DNA of 64,000 bases, from assembly GCA_027924585.1 (NCBI GenBank), contig BSBM01000123.1, positions 18,857,001 through 18,921,000 on the forward strand, read 5' to 3'. The notes beneath the pieces were generated by a model, which was not told the DNA's origin, did not search any database, and saw only the letters and a list, made by a program, of their open reading frames with translations. Position 1 is the first letter of the stretch. Every line of letters begins with the position of its first letter. Positions 13,179-25,355 of this stretch are shown here, piece by piece. Position numbers and translations under genes: made by a program. The DNA is from Larix kaempferi. Its lineage: Eukaryota; Streptophyta; Pinopsida; Pinales; Pinaceae.

Positions 13179-13202
13179 TGTGTGTGTGTGTGTGTGTGTG
13201 TG
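13179..13202. repeat. (TG)n microsatellite in B1
   Basis: About twelve TG units in a row inside the family B unit; not present at the same place in the other two copies as far as I can see. Confidence 0.9.
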
Positions 13203-14491
13203 TTTGTGCTTAAACCGAAAATAAAACTTGTTACAAAAAATCACGCCATAAAAAAATTGTGAATCCCCCTAGGGGGGGTGGAGTGTGGGTGTTGGGTAAC
13301 CCACTTGCTCTTCTTTTTATTTTGATTTACAATAAACTTTTGAAGAAAATGTCTTGGATCTTTACAGATCTAGCTCCAAAGGCTTACAAAAAATGCAAAG
13401 GGTAAATGCCGGATGAAGATGGGGTGCCCCAGGAAAGCTCCGGAATGGCCCAAACTTGAATTTTGTGACCAAAAAATGCCAAAACCTGCTAAAAAGTCAA
13501 ACAGGACAGCGAGCTAGTTAGTGTTAGAAAATGCCCAAAATCACTTTTAAAAATAATTTGGGAAACTACAAAAAATATAGAAAAAATCTAAGCTAGTCTA
13601 CTTATAAATATTGAATGAAAATAACTCAAAATGACAAGTCCTTTTGAGGATCTTGGCTTGCTTTTGAGGGCAGCCAATGAAGCACTTTAGCTTTTGCTAG
13701 ATTTATCTATTGAACCCAAAAGAATCTATTTAACATCAAGCTAAAAATTTGTACTTTGAAAGAACTTGCAAAATGAAATAGCTTCGTAGCTAGATCTACT
13801 TTTAAAGATAAAACTTCGAAAGGATTTTAGATCTAAGCATAAACTAAACTCATAAATCAGATCTACTTAGTAATTGAAAATTGAAGCATAGATCTATAAG
13901 TCTAGCAAGTAACCAAGGAGAAAATATTGCTTTAAGAGGAGAAAGAGAAGGAAAAGTGATCTTGATGCCGGAAGGAGCTCTTGTAGAAACTTTTGGTGGA
14001 AAGCTATTGGACTAAACCACATGAAAGAGAACTTGGAAAGAGAAAGAACAAGCTTGTTCAAACTCCAATCCGCGATTACCTGCAGCTATTTCGAAAGATA
14101 CTTGCAACAAAAATTGTGAGATCTAGTTGCACATGCATGAGAAAAACTAGAAGCATAAAAATAAACTTATTAATATGCTAGATCTATATTCTTCAACATA
14201 TATGAGCAAAAGGAACCAAGAAATAAACTTATTAGATGATTCCTTCTTATTGATTGAGAACAATCCTACCAAAAAGCTAGATTCACCATACAAAGTTGCA
14301 AGAAAAATTTAAATCACATACAAGTTACCTCAAACATGCATGGCCATGATCATCCAAAACAAGACACTACACCAATGGGCCTCCAAAGCTTGAACTCTTT
14401 ATTCCAACAATGCAAAGCATAAGACGATTACAACTAGCAAGACCACTCTTCTCCACAACTCCAACTAATTTAAATGAGAGAATGAAGCCTC

Positions 14492-14500
14492 ATTATATAG
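14492..14500 (-). promoter_or_regulatory. TATA box of family B unit B1
   Basis: The minus strand reads TTTTGCTATATAATGAGGC. The same TTTGCTATATAAWGA context occurs in the other family B copies (19499 plus, 44510 minus), so the box is conserved across copies. Confidence 0.55.
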
Positions 14501-15950
14501 CAAAACCAAGAGAAATCCTCTTTGACACTTGGAGAAATTAGTTGATACACTTGGAAAAGGCTTGTTGACACATGCGAGAGGTTTGGGGAGGTTAATGACA
14601 CCTTTCTCCAACCATTTGACACTTTTCAACCTCCACTTGACACCTCTCCAACCACAAATTTGCCCCCCCTTTGGTGGATCTCCAATCTTCAATCAAATCA
14701 ACATCTATTTGCTCAATATTCTCCATGATTTGATTGTCAATCAGAGGAGATTTGATTCCAACACATTTCCTTGATCCGTGGGATTGATATTTTGCCTTCA
14801 TTATGTTTTTTTTGCCAATTAAATTGGTCTTTTTGGGTTTTTTGAGTAAATATTATTTTCTAAGATAAATACTTACTCAAAACTTAGGATAAGTGAGCTT
14901 TATGGGTTTAGTGGATGCTCTGGCTTAGAAAACGAGCATCCACTTGACAAATTATGCCCAAAAACCATACTTTTATTACTATTTAATTTTTTCAATTAAA
15001 CTATTTAAAAAAATAGTCTAATTTTACGGGAAAAATTATTTTTCTCAGAATTTAAAAAAAACTTGAGGAGACCTAGAACATGTCCATACAACTCAATTTT
15101 AAAGTCTAGCATGGTAATATACATTGACACTTGGGCTCTAATAACCTCCTAGGGCCAAGAAATCATGTCGACCACCCCAACTTTGGAGGTATGAGTGAAA
15201 AACTTGAAAAATATAAGTCATTTATTCAACAACATATAATTGACAAGGGAAAAAACACTCTGGGCTAGTCGAACTGATATCTAAGTCCTAGGAAAGCCGA
15301 GTTCGTTACAAAACCATCATGCTAAGACATTTTTTACAATTTCCCCGCAGGGGCATGGACATGTGATTTTATTTATAAAAAAGGACCAAGGTGGCCTGCT
15401 GGGACTTCTGATCTTCTGAATATGAACAAGTAGACTTGTTCTATCTTCACAGGCTCACTTGAAATCACCTAAGTGAAACTTCGCTGATAACAGGGTGCAA
15501 GCTAGGGTTAGAGGTTGGAGGTGTGTGCCAAAAAGCCACCCTTCCTTAGTGAAATTTTGCATGAATCTTGAATAGTTTTGGGGTAGGAACTTGGCTTGCT
15601 TTGCAGAGGTTCCAGTCAAACATATACAAACAAGGCCTTTGAGGACATTATCATGGATTCTTGAGACTCCATTTTTTTTTTAGGGATTGGCACCAATCTT
15701 CATGGTCTTGCCATCACCTATACTACAAACAAAGACCTCAAGTTTTGCTAAGGCTAACTCATCAAATCACCTTGTGCCCTCATTACCATAGCCTAGCAAT
15801 CCTACCTACGGAAGTCCCCCTCGAGTTGGAGAAGAGCTAATCAAAGTGGAGAGGGTTATCGAGGTGACAGTGAGTAACACCTCTAGGTTGCAGATGGGTT
15901 AGTTGTGTTCTTTGGGGCATTAACTATACCTACTAGTTCATGTTGTAACA

Positions 15951-16170
15951 CATTGACTTTGTATAAGGGGTCTCTTTTGCTAATGTGCCCTCTCTCTTAG
16001 AGATTCCATTGTATTATTTTACTAATTCTTCTAGTGGAGCAAATTCTCCTTGAGGAAGTGAAGACCTTTCACTTAGCAAAGGCCTAACCAACTCCATTTT
16101 TTATTATTGTTGGGCTTGTCAAGGAGTTGCTTAGAAAAATAACCATATTTTATTGTAAGAGAGATCTAAC
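15951..16170 (+). repeat. Diverged LTR S, left piece
   Basis: Sequence between the end of E1 and the G- element. Its text (TATTTTATTGTAAGAGAG before the CTAAC target) resembles the E1 LTR just upstream of its TATA box, and it continues after G- and the hAT element at 30443. It is the U3-like part of an LTR related to but different from E1; its start is hidden by the E1 insertion. Confidence 0.5.
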
Positions 16171-16465
16171 TGAAGCATAAAAGCTCAAATACAATTGACT
16201 TTCCAAAGTTGAATAATATATAATATGTATAAATGTATAAAAATATGATTGATAAGATGATGTCTTGTTACAAAACAAAGGCCCAAATATATATCCCATA
16301 AAAAGGTCCCTCGATGCCCATTAATGAAAAGTTGTCTATTAATAAAATATTAAAATTATTTTAATATTGCTTTTATTTTCTTTATCTTTATTTTATTATT
16401 GAATATTTGTTTTGATTTTCTTTATGTTATTGTTGTTTTCATTATTTATTATTATGTACATAACA
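16171..16465 (-). repeat. 3' LTR of G-
   Basis: The minus strand reads TGTTATGTACATAATAAT... and ends ...GAGCTTTTATGCTTCA. It is preceded on the minus strand by a purine tract (AAAAAGGGGAAGGCAA, 16466-16481) that serves as PPT. It is homologous to 26588-26928. Confidence 0.85.
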
Positions 16466-16567
16466 TTGCCTTCCCCTTTTTAAATGCTTTGTCCCCAAAG
16501 CAATTATGGATAATTTTGTCTTCCAAAGTGGTGAGCCATCTTGATTGTGGATCATGGCTAGATACTT

Positions 16568-16990
16568 TTATAGTTCTTGATTTGTAAGTTCTTTGAGAGG
16601 ATGACGTAGTCTTCTTGAGCCATACAATTTGTAGCTACTCCCTTGCCATTTGAATTCCATAAATTGTTCTTGGAGGTTCGTGTTGTAGGTTCCCAATTGC
16701 ATCAACCATTCTATTCCTAATACCATGTCCATCCCACTGAGTGGTAAAGCATAACATCCAATTTGTAATTCCAAATCTTGTATTTGTACAAAGATTTTAT
16801 GACACCTCCCTATTCCCTTCACTTGTTGACCCATTAGCAATTGTAACAATGAAATCCTTCATAGGGTATACAAAAGGTTCAACTATTTTGCAAGATTTAT
16901 ATCCATGAAATTGTGAGTACTTCCTGAATCTATGAGGATAGTGATATTTTTAATTTTTAAGCTACCCTTGAGTTTTAATGTCTTTAGTTA
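16568..16990 (-). pseudogene. G- retropepsin (aspartic protease) remnant
   Basis: Minus strand, two frames. The first holds ILIDSGSTHNFMD (about 16940-16901) with the catalytic D-S-G triad of Ty3/gypsy retropepsins. After a frameshift the second frame (16849-16568) carries the flap and C-terminal part with QVKGIGRCHKIFVQIQDL and the hallmark GMDMVLGIEWLMQLG. The protease would cleave the Gag-Pol polyprotein in the particle. Frameshift and internal stop near 16880 make it non-functional. It lies directly before the PPT and 3' LTR, so the whole RT-RH-INT part is absent. Confidence 0.85.
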
Positions 16991-17365
16991 CATTTTTCCT
17001 ATAATTGTTGCAAATTATATCATGGGTTTTTCATCCCAAATGTTCTAGCAATTTTCATTGTTCCTTAGATGAGGTGGAGTACATCTTACTATAAACGGTT
17101 CACTTCTTCCTTCCAAGTCTACTTAGTGCATATGATTGTTTCCAATAATACCTTTGTGGATTTTTCAACATTGCCAGAGTCTAACATGCCTTCTTCAACA
17201 AAAACCTCTACTTCCCATCTATAATTTCGCAATGACAAAGTGATTGAATGCACATTTATGTCCTAGGAACCACTTCTTACTACGCATAGTACAATTGCTT
17301 TCTTTCCTTTTATTTCATCATTAAAGTTACAACTGGGGGTATCCAATTCTCCTTCAACTTCAAAC

Positions 17366-18111
17366 CTTTGTTGCAGGAAACTCTATCCAGAAGGCCATAC
17401 CCGTACCGGAAACTCACTGAAACGCGGGCACTGGTACGAAACGTCAACGGTCGTACCGTATGGCGTTTCACGATTTGGAAACGCCGTACGGTACGGCCAA
17501 TGGTGTTTCGACTGCTTTACATACCTGTACGGCGCGTTTCCAAATTTGTTTTGGTTACGTGGGCCCAAAAAAACAACTATTTTTTTAACTTAATTTTGTA
17601 ATCACCTAAATAGTATCTAGAAGCATCAAAACCTAAAATTTTCACTTTATAAGCAAGTTGCTGCTAATAAACTATTCACCACAGTCCACATCATTTTGAG
17701 AAGAACGTCATTCCAAAACAAAAAGAGAGATTGGCTCTTCTTCAAATCCATGCTCTAGTGCTATAGAACAAGCATCTTGTTCTATTTTTGAGGATGATGA
17801 TGGGGCTTATATGTAATTATATATTTACCTTATGTTTTATTTCATTTCCAGCACGTATAGCCTCATGCATAAAGGCTAATTTTGGATGTAAAGCCTCATC
17901 TATAAAGGTTGAGTTAATAAAGATGTGCTTTTCCTTCTAAATTATTGTTTATGTGTCTCATTCCTATTATTTTACAAAACAATGAGGTGGTTTAAAATAA
18001 TATATATATATATACGACGTTTCCCCCGGCGTACCCATTTTGGGAGGGTCACGTTTCTAGGCGTCCCCGTTTCGGAAACTCAGAAACTTTTCCACGTTTC
18101 ATGCAACTTAG
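17366..18111. mobile_element. Non-autonomous hAT element H3 (746 bp)
   Basis: The left end CTTTGTTGCAGGAAAC and right end GTTTCATGCAACTTAG are inverted and flanked by the exact 8-bp duplication CTTCAAAC (17358-17365, 18112-18119). The subterminal parts are dense in GAAACG/CGTTTC and CGTACGG words, as in the large hAT element. The inside shares the GCCTCATGCATAAAGGCT-type text with 27200-27260 in inverted orientation, so it is an internal-deletion derivative of the 26933 element type. Confidence 0.9.
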
Positions 18112-18119
18112 CTTCAAAC

Positions 18120-18346
18120 CTATATGATTTTAACATTTTTTATTGTTGCATTTGCAACCCAATGACCACTTGTCTCCATAGTATCTACATTCGCCCTCCT
18201 TCCATCATGAATAACCCTTGTTAATATTTTTTGAGATGACCTGCTAAATTTAAACCTATTTTCGACGACTTATGCTTTACACTTAGCCTTATCCAAAGTT
18301 GTGATACTATGCATTTCTAACTCGGCCCTTATGTATGGTTTTCACC
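18120..18346 (-). pseudogene. G- gag C-terminal part with zinc knuckle
   Basis: The minus strand continues the gag frame from 25356. It reads a line like GRVRNA/ELEMHSITTLDKAKCKA, then a degenerate CCHC knuckle CRYYGDKWSLGCKC (about 18195-18150; the His of the usual motif is changed). Joining this piece with the gag part to the right of 25355 restores the typical gypsy gag order, which supports the 18348-25355 insertion. Stops are present. Confidence 0.6.
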
Positions 18347-19498
18347 CTGTTATCGCCTATTTTGTACAAATAGTTGAAACCTTATTGAGCCGCCAGTGTT
18401 GGAGCACATCAGTGTTCACTTCCAGAGTATCTTGGTTTCAGATTGCAGCAGTTAGCCAATTTTGGCTAGCCAGTTTTTGTTTTTAGTCGATATGACCATG
18501 GCCCCATGGGGGTTTGTAATAAAGTGTGCTAGTAGGATTTTGAGTGTCTCGGTCCCCCATGACTTGATTAAGCAACTAAGGTATTCCAGGGAGTTTTTTC
18601 CCTTGTCAATTATACTTTGCCTATAGCCGAGCTATAATCGATAAGGTTTTCTCTCGCTTCTTCCAAAGCTGGAATGCCCGATTTTGAAAATTTTAGCCAT
18701 GGGGGGTTATTAGAGTCCAACTAATGTATATAAGCCTACTAGACACTATTAGAATAGGTTTTGGTCATGTCCCAAGTCTCTAGGACCCTCAGAAAAAATT
18801 TCAAAAAATTTTTACCGGGTCCATCGAATTTGGGTTTTTAATTATTTTTTAAATTTAATAAATTTCTCTATAGTTTAAATAGAGAAATATCAATTTGTAA
18901 TATGTCAGTTGTCCGGGGTCAGAATTCAGTGATTGATGGCTCGTTTCATAAGCCAAAAATCACACATGACCCGTGGACCAACTAAACCCAAGTTTCAGAT
19001 GTCATTTAGGCCTCATAATTAATATTTTCTCTAAAAAGCCATTTATAGAGAAATTATTAATTGAAGTAATAAATTTGAATAAATTGGAGATAATTTAAAT
19101 CTCTCCAAAAAAGGCCAAATTGAATAAAGTAAAAGTCAAAATGACATGGCAAAAAGCATTTATGATGATTGGAATCTTCACCCACCTGATTCAGATCAGT
19201 TTCGGAGCACTGGGAGTGATCTACAGTTGAGAAATTCGCCCACCTTCATGCAAATTCGTTTTTGTGATTTGGCAATTGATTAATGGGTTGTTGGATTTTG
19301 AAATCAATGCATATGGGGCTCCTTCCTCAAATTATGGGCTCCTCTCAAGTTGCAACTCCTTGAAACTCGACTTATGTGATTGTATATTGCTCCAAGCCAA
19401 GATTTGATTGGTTTGTGATTGGAATTTGGAGTTTTGTCAAGTGTTTTTGGCTCTCCTTATGCCAAATTCGAATTAGGGTTTTGGTAGCTAACCTTTGC

Positions 19499-19507
19499 TA
19501 TATAAAG
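19499..19507 (+). promoter_or_regulatory. TATA box of family B unit B2
   Basis: TATATAAAG in the context TTTGCTATATAAAGAAACC, about 1.15 kb from the start of the unit; the context is conserved in the other two family B copies. Confidence 0.55.
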
Positions 19508-22054
19508 AAACCATTTGGGCTTTCTCTTCATGGAGATTTTGAGCATGAACACTCTGCCAAAATACGATTGTAATACTTGTTTATCTTTTGAATAATATAT
19601 TGACTTAAGGTCTACACAAGTGCTTTGGGGTTAGCTTTCACATTGCTTGGTGATATTCTTCACCCTATTTCTTATCTCAAGTTTTGCAATATTTAATATA
19701 TGTTCTATAAATCATAGAAGTGTATTATTCGGTTTAACTTGTTTGAAGTTCAAGGGTTTTTGCAGGATTCATATAAGGCGGAAAATGACTTGGAGATCAA
19801 GTTGTTTTTTGTATTCCAATGGTTATTAGCACCTAATCGAGATTGTCTTGCAGGTTTCCAAAAGATTCATTGTTCAAAGAAAAGAAACACTTCTAAAGAG
19901 CTCTAGCCTCTCCCTCCATCAACAAACTTCTCCAAAATTTTTGGTTACTTGTTCCAAGCTTACCTCTTCAAGCCCATCCCCATTACATTAGCCTCACTCA
20001 CCCATTCGTTTTGTCCTTTCTCTCCTCCTCCATTCCATTGCTTTTGCCCTAGATCTACCTCTTCACCCATTCATTTTTTCCATCCTCAACCTCTTTCAAG
20101 TCTCCTTCCATTCGTTTTCTCTTCATTGGTTCCATTCGTCCACCTTCAAAAAAGAGCCCTAAACACACACAAAAACCAAAAAACGATTTGAATAGTTTAG
20201 TTTGCTTAAGGGTTAATAGTTAGATCTCTTTTTACATCTAGTTTACAAGTTTCATGCATTTGAAAAGGTAGCTTTAGAAGCATTTTAGATCTCTTCTTTT
20301 GCACTAGTATAGTTTGCATTGTTTAGTCTAGTTTCCATTTTTAAAGATAGAATATTTTCATGAAAATTTTCCTAAAAATTTTTAAAGTCTTAGATCTCTT
20401 TCCCATCATGTTTTAGGAGTTTGTTGTTCGCTGGTCTGTTTTCCCATACAAATATTTTTTAAACAAAAATCTCATATTTTTTATGTTTTAGGGTTTAATT
20501 TTTAAGATTAGACTTGGTAGATTTTAATCTCATTTGATTTTTGACGTTTAATGGGTGCATGTTGAGTATATTTTTCGAGCTTGTGTAGGTTCCTTGAAAG
20601 AAGAGATAAAACTTTTGAAGCACATGCGAAGAAGAGCAAGCATATTCAAGGAGAAGATCCAAACCAAGCAATAAACAAAAACACAATCTCCTTTTTTGTA
20701 CTAGCCTTCAAAGGCTTCCAGGTTTTATTGCAATCATTTGTTTAGCTTAAGTTTCTCAGAAAAGACCTTTCAAGGGTTAAATTCCCAAAGGCAATTGTAT
20801 AAGATTAATAAAAATTTCAAGTGGAGGAGGCCTCCACTTTTTGGTTTTCTTCCCCATTTGGGGAAGAGTGTCGTGATTGGTTAGATTAGATCTTTCATTT
20901 TCTGCTTTAGAGTAGTCTTTATTTCATTTTGTCATACTTCTCTTCCAAGTTTTGACTTGAGGTAGTATCCTTGAGATTTCATCTCAAGGGCAGGACCACA
21001 TATTTTTGTGGTTACTCCTCTCTCCCCGTTAGTTGCCTTGGTCGAAATCTCAGCTAGCTAGGAAGTTCTCAAGTGCTAGCGGTTCTTAGTGGTCAACCTT
21101 GTTCGGAGGAAGACCCCACCTTAGATTAAATTTGTTGGTAGAACACTAAATCTTTTTATCTTATTTCATTTTGCAAGTAACATGCTAGTTGTCTTTTATA
21201 TCTGTTGAGCTATCATATGATTTATTTTTTACAACTGCTTTTACTTGCAATAAAATAAACAAAGCCTCTTGAACTTGGCCAAATCCAAGTCAAGAGCACT
21301 CTCTGTCGGAGATATTTTAGATTTGCATTTTCCCCTTGCATTAGGCATATTAGATTAGAAAAGTCTCTTGAACTTTGGTCTTGTTGTCTCCCAAAATGGC
21401 ATGCGTGTTGTTGAAGCCCAAAATGTAACACACCAGCTGGATGACAACTCTCTCAGGAGAGAGGCCAATGTCACCACACTCCTCTCCTCTTCGCTTTAGG
21501 TTGGCTCTTCTCCAACTCAAGGGGGGTATCCCTAAGATAGGATCGCTAAGGCAGGTACAATAAGCAGGCAAGGTGAATGAAGAGGCTGCCTTAGAGAAAC
21601 AAATGTAACAAAAAGATGTATTTTAAATGGGTGATGGAAAAGAAGGGAAGATCAATCCTCAGGAAAGACCAGTGCCAATATATCAGAGGGGCGAATTGAG
21701 TCAAAAGAGAACGCAAATGGGCCTTGCTGCCAGGTGAATGTAGTGACCAACTAAGAGCTCTTGCACTTGAGAACACCTGAAAGCCGCAAAACTTAAGAGA
21801 AAAACATGGGTCAAATAAAGTTGTGCTAGATTGTTAGCCTTCTATTCATATGATCCCAGCTTAAGAATCGAAAAAAATGGACTAAGAGAGGTATCGCCTC
21901 GGACAAGATGAAAGATGGCAAACAAAGAAAAATGGCATACAAAGAGAAAAAGAACTCTCACTTTATCCAAAGAATCCCATGATATTTTTTCTATTACGCT
22001 CAAGGGGAGAAAAATCCCAAGTTTTTCCATCCGGTTACAATGAAGGAGGCTGGC

Positions 22055-22063
22055 TTTTATAGG
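22055..22063 (-). promoter_or_regulatory. TATA box of family C unit
   Basis: The minus strand reads TTGCCTATAAAAGCCAGCC, a clear TATA context, followed by a leader-like stretch. Confidence 0.5.
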
Positions 22064-23609
22064 CAAAAACCTCTTATGAAAAAATAAAGAACAGAAAAAT
22101 AATAAAATAATGGACATAAAGTAAAAAGGTCATCATCCACCTTTTTCTCCTCAACGAATATATGACCAAGTCCTTGTTTAAGTGGAACTCCTATTTTATT
22201 TGATGGCACTCCCTGGATTTTCGTGGCGTTCATGAAACAGAACTCCGAGCATGCACACAGCTGTCATTCAGATGACGGATACATGGGGCTTTTCTTTGTA
22301 ATCGGCTGCCACCATCAAGAGTCGATCTGTCATCACAAAGGAACTTGAAGCAGTCGGCTGCCGCAAAATCAGGGATGCTCGAATCAGCAGGAGGATGAAA
22401 AATAATTTCTTTTATTAAACTGACCACTTCACCTCACTAAGCCGAGATTCGCTGAGCTGCCATTTTTGGTGATGACTGAGTGATAGATTTATTTGGCGGC
22501 CAAGTGAACTCTGAGCTCAACTCCATGTATCGGCTTCGACAGCAGCTCCCTAGGTCTTCGACTCGGCGATAACTCTGCATCGAAATTGGCTGTTAGATGA
22601 TGGATACGAGCAGACCACCATTGCAAGCGGAGCTACCCCTAAATCGTGAGTTGGAGAATCCACGATGTATTTGGCGCATGATGATTAATCAGAATCTGAA
22701 GATGATGTTTCCGGCGTTGATATCAATCAGTGGATTTAACTTCTTTGGAAATCGGGCTCTGCATTGACGCATCAATCGACTGTGAACAGAACTGTGGGTT
22801 AAAACCTCCATCGCACTGATTAGAATGCTGAACACCGAGCCCTCGTTTGAAAACCGCGGCATTTGGCATTGTGGAACCAATATCCAGCTGCTAAATAATC
22901 GCGCGGATAGTTCTCTATGCTCCGATTTGTTACGCGATGAAAATCGAGCATCATGGATTCATTGAACCCCCTCTCGCTACGACCCGATACTCGGAGCTTG
23001 ATGCACCAGCGCGATCAACATCTTCTCCGAATGAAAGTCCGTGCCCACTCAGCACAGAACGACCACAACTCCTGCCTGACGAATCCTTAGAATGAAAATC
23101 GGACGTATTTCGACTTATGTGTCAAAGAAGGTATTGACTGCGTGTGATTTAACCCGGGTTTGTATTGAATGCGGCCTTCTGAATCAGTCAAATTAGCTGT
23201 TGGTGCACCCAACTTTTGCTGAGATGTGTTTGCCGGATAGTCACAATCACACCGTATACATAAGCGTGAGCGTCGTGTAAGCAAAGGGATAAAAAGGCCT
23301 GCGAATTTCCAGAGTCACAGCCACATTGAAAACAAGAACCAATAATTCATGCATCTGTTTCAAATTTCAGAAAAACCGTCCTGACCCGTCTTTAGAAAAA
23401 AAAGTTTCTTTAATGGCCCCGGGACAGGATCCATGATCTGCTTCCTATTTTCTTTAGTTTCTTTTCCCCTCTTCCACGAGCTCTTATGATTATCTTCTCA
23501 AAAGCATTCATGCTCAATTACTTACAGATATAGTCAAAATGGTTGTACAGGAAACATGCAGCATGCAACAAGTCAATCTTTGTTTGGAAGCTATCCAAAA
23601 TTAATCTCT

Positions 23610-23907
23610 TCACTTGCCAGTTTTATTAAGGACTTGAAACACAAGGTTTTCTGGCAGACTTCCTGTTGACCGAAAGTGCCTCATGTGTAAAATTGGCTCA
23701 CAACCAAGATCTGCAATGGAATATCCCGATAGCAAACTTGTATCGAATCTTTGAGCTCAATAAGCCGAGAGAAGAAACTCTTTGCTTGTGTCAAGGAATC
23801 CAAGGTGTTCATCTTCATATATGGACATGAAGCACAACCTCCATGAATAAAACAATCTTCACCAGGTGACACTCCCGGAACAAATGGAGAGATTTGTGAA
23901 ATTTGTC
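23610..23907 (-). pseudogene. Quinolinate synthase C-terminal fragment (captured)
   Basis: Minus strand. One frame reads FVPGVSPGEDCFIHGG then CASCPYMKMNTLDSL. After a frameshift it continues RFDTSLLSGYSIADLG, CEPILHMRHFRS, to a stop at 23612-23610. This is the C-terminal end of plant plastid quinolinate synthase (NadA family; joins iminoaspartate and dihydroxyacetone phosphate to quinolinate in NAD synthesis). The Cys of GGCASCPYMKMN corresponds to a [4Fe-4S] ligand region in NadA proteins. Only about 95 of several hundred residues are present and the frame is broken, so it is a dead fragment. It lies in the U3-like part of the family C unit, in the same orientation. The neighbouring open frame 23921-24184 (minus) is not recognised and could be flanking intron. 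Confidence 0.75.
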
Positions 23908-23920
23908 ATTTTATCAGATT

Positions 23921-24184
23921 TCAAGTCATCAGATGATGATGTCTTTGAAATAGAATTCGAAGAAAGCTAATTTCCACCTCAATATTTGCTCTCAGCTCGT
24001 GTATCAAATAATACCACGCCATCTCTTGTTCTGTTGTTTTTTGTCCCTTCGAAAGGCTTTCATAGGCTGCTACAGAACTGTTCTCTACTTTAAGAATTCT
24101 GTCTTCAAATATATAGATTGTCTTCTCTGAGTTGGCCAATGTTAATGCTTCACTTCTACTCATTCCCAGTTGATCACAGCTCAT
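23921..24184 (-). other. Unrecognised 87-codon open frame next to the gene fragment
   Basis: An open minus-strand frame (starts MSCDQLGMSRSEAL, has EQEMAWYYLIHELRANIEVE) directly upstream of the quinolinate synthase fragment. I cannot match it to quinolinate synthase or another family. It could be intron or a second captured piece. Confidence 0.25.
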
Positions 24185-25355
24185 TGGTAGCTTCCATCAC
24201 TGCTTTATGAAGCAGCCTCTAACTCTGTCTAATAATACTGTGAATGATCAACAGTAACTGCCCAACATCCTATCATGATCTTCATGACCCGATAGCAAAC
24301 AAATGCAAAACTGTTCTACAAAGCCTCTGCTGAAGGATGTGAGGACAAGTGGACACCCCTGCCAATATGGGGGGTAACAGGGCTTAAGACTAAGTCAAGA
24401 GCGCTCTCTATCGGAGGGTTGAATGGTGCTCTTAATAATAAAACATTTCAACTCACATCCCCCTTAATTAATTTATTTTTGGTTGATTGTCCAACACCCG
24501 TATGCTCTGCCAACCTGCAAAGGTTGGGCTAGTACTCAGAAAGGTGAAGGACTTGTTAAACTTACAAGTGATAACATAATTAAAACTTTACCCAAAACCA
24601 AAACTAGCATCAAATCACTGAGGTTGCTTCCTGAAACAGGTGGTGCCAGGAATCCACTGTCAGACTCGAGGGTGGTCAAGCCATTGTACACTTATCCTCT
24701 CTGCAATCTGGGTGCTCCCGACCTATCATCTAAGAGGTTGCCAGTATTTGTTCCTGGTTAAGGTTCTACTCTTTTGATATCCTTGGTTTTAGCCTTAATA
24801 ATCAAAAACCATTAAAATATTCAATTTACCAAGATAATTTTCATAACAATCTCACAAACAGCATTCTTTCAAGACCCACACATTCAGCATCACAATTATC
24901 TTTTCTGTGACTCCATAAGGCACTGGTATTTAAAATTTATATCTTAATCGAGACCATTTGTCCTTGTGTTAATTTTCATGTTGTGAATGCTTTAGTTGAT
25001 CATAAATCTTGAAATATACTCTTAGTCTTGTTATTTCATTTTAGCAACGTGGATTGCTTTGCTATCTTGTGCTTATCTCATCTTTGAATTTGGTCTCATC
25101 ATAATAAACTCCTAAACAACACCCATCTACATCATTCACACTTAAAACCTAAAAACACAAGAGCCTTAGTGAAACTCTTTGCAGGGACTACCCCCCTTGG
25201 CTTCGTTAGAAGTTAGCCTAAACGGAGGAGCTGGGATTCAGGTGACAGTACCTGGCTCATTGCTTGCCCCCAAGGCCACACCTCTCCCCACTTTCCAGTG
25301 AAAGAGATAGCTTTCGAAAGATTTTTGCTGCTGGTGTGCAGTTTGGCGGACAACA

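Larger units (their letters stand above)
12127..15492 (-). mobile_element. Family B multi-kb LTR-like unit B1 (3366 bp)
   Basis: The plus strand reads TGTTGCCGCC...CTGATAACA between two copies of GGGTG (12122-12126, 15493-15497), giving TG...CA ends and a 5-bp duplication. Homologous units are 18348-25355 and 41648-45869. Read on the minus strand it has a TATA box (RC of 14492-14500), the shared phrase TTTTTTCCCTTGTCAATTATA-like early on, and a conserved GGTGACAGT-type block near its end, so minus orientation is inferred. No gene, PBS or second LTR is visible inside. The call is solo LTR or reduced element. Confidence 0.75.
9594..15950 (+). repeat. 3' LTR of element E1, interrupted twice
   Basis: LTR sequence homologous to 1-902 lies at 9594-9857, 11931-12126 and 15498-15950. 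The gaps are the hAT insertion 9858-11922 and the LTR-like unit 12127-15492, each with its own target duplication. The LTR ends ...TGTAACA at 15950. The real start may be further left, because the matching part of the 5' LTR runs off the window. Confidence 0.75.
21382..24379 (-). mobile_element. Family C LTR-like unit (2998 bp) carrying a host gene fragment
   Basis: Inserted in B2. The plus strand reads TGTTGTCTCCC...GGGGGTAACA, flanked by GGTCT (21377-21381) and GGGCT (24380-24384), one mismatch. The minus strand carries a TATA box (RC of 22055-22063). Downstream it has the phrase CTTGAGTTGGAGAAGAGCCAA (in the minus-strand region of 21500), which E1 LTRs also have near their ends. It is therefore a distant LTR relative in minus orientation. 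Its U3-like part contains the quinolinate synthase fragment. Between 22200 and 23350 the text is more GC-rich than its surroundings. Confidence 0.65.
18348..25355 (+). mobile_element. Family B multi-kb LTR-like unit B2 (7008 bp, about 4.0 kb without insert)
   Basis: Starts TGTTATCGCC and ends GGCGGACAACA. It lies in the G- gag, with flanking CACCC (18343-18347) and AACCC (25356-25360), a 5-bp target with one mismatch. Its plus strand matches the minus strands of B1 and B3, for example GTTTTTTCCCTTGTCAATTATA-like text near 18593 and the end block GACTACCCCCCTTGGCTTCG near 25190. A TATA box at 19499 supports plus orientation. It contains a 2998-bp insertion of another LTR type at 21382. No internal gene, PBS or LTR pair was seen. 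Confidence 0.75.
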
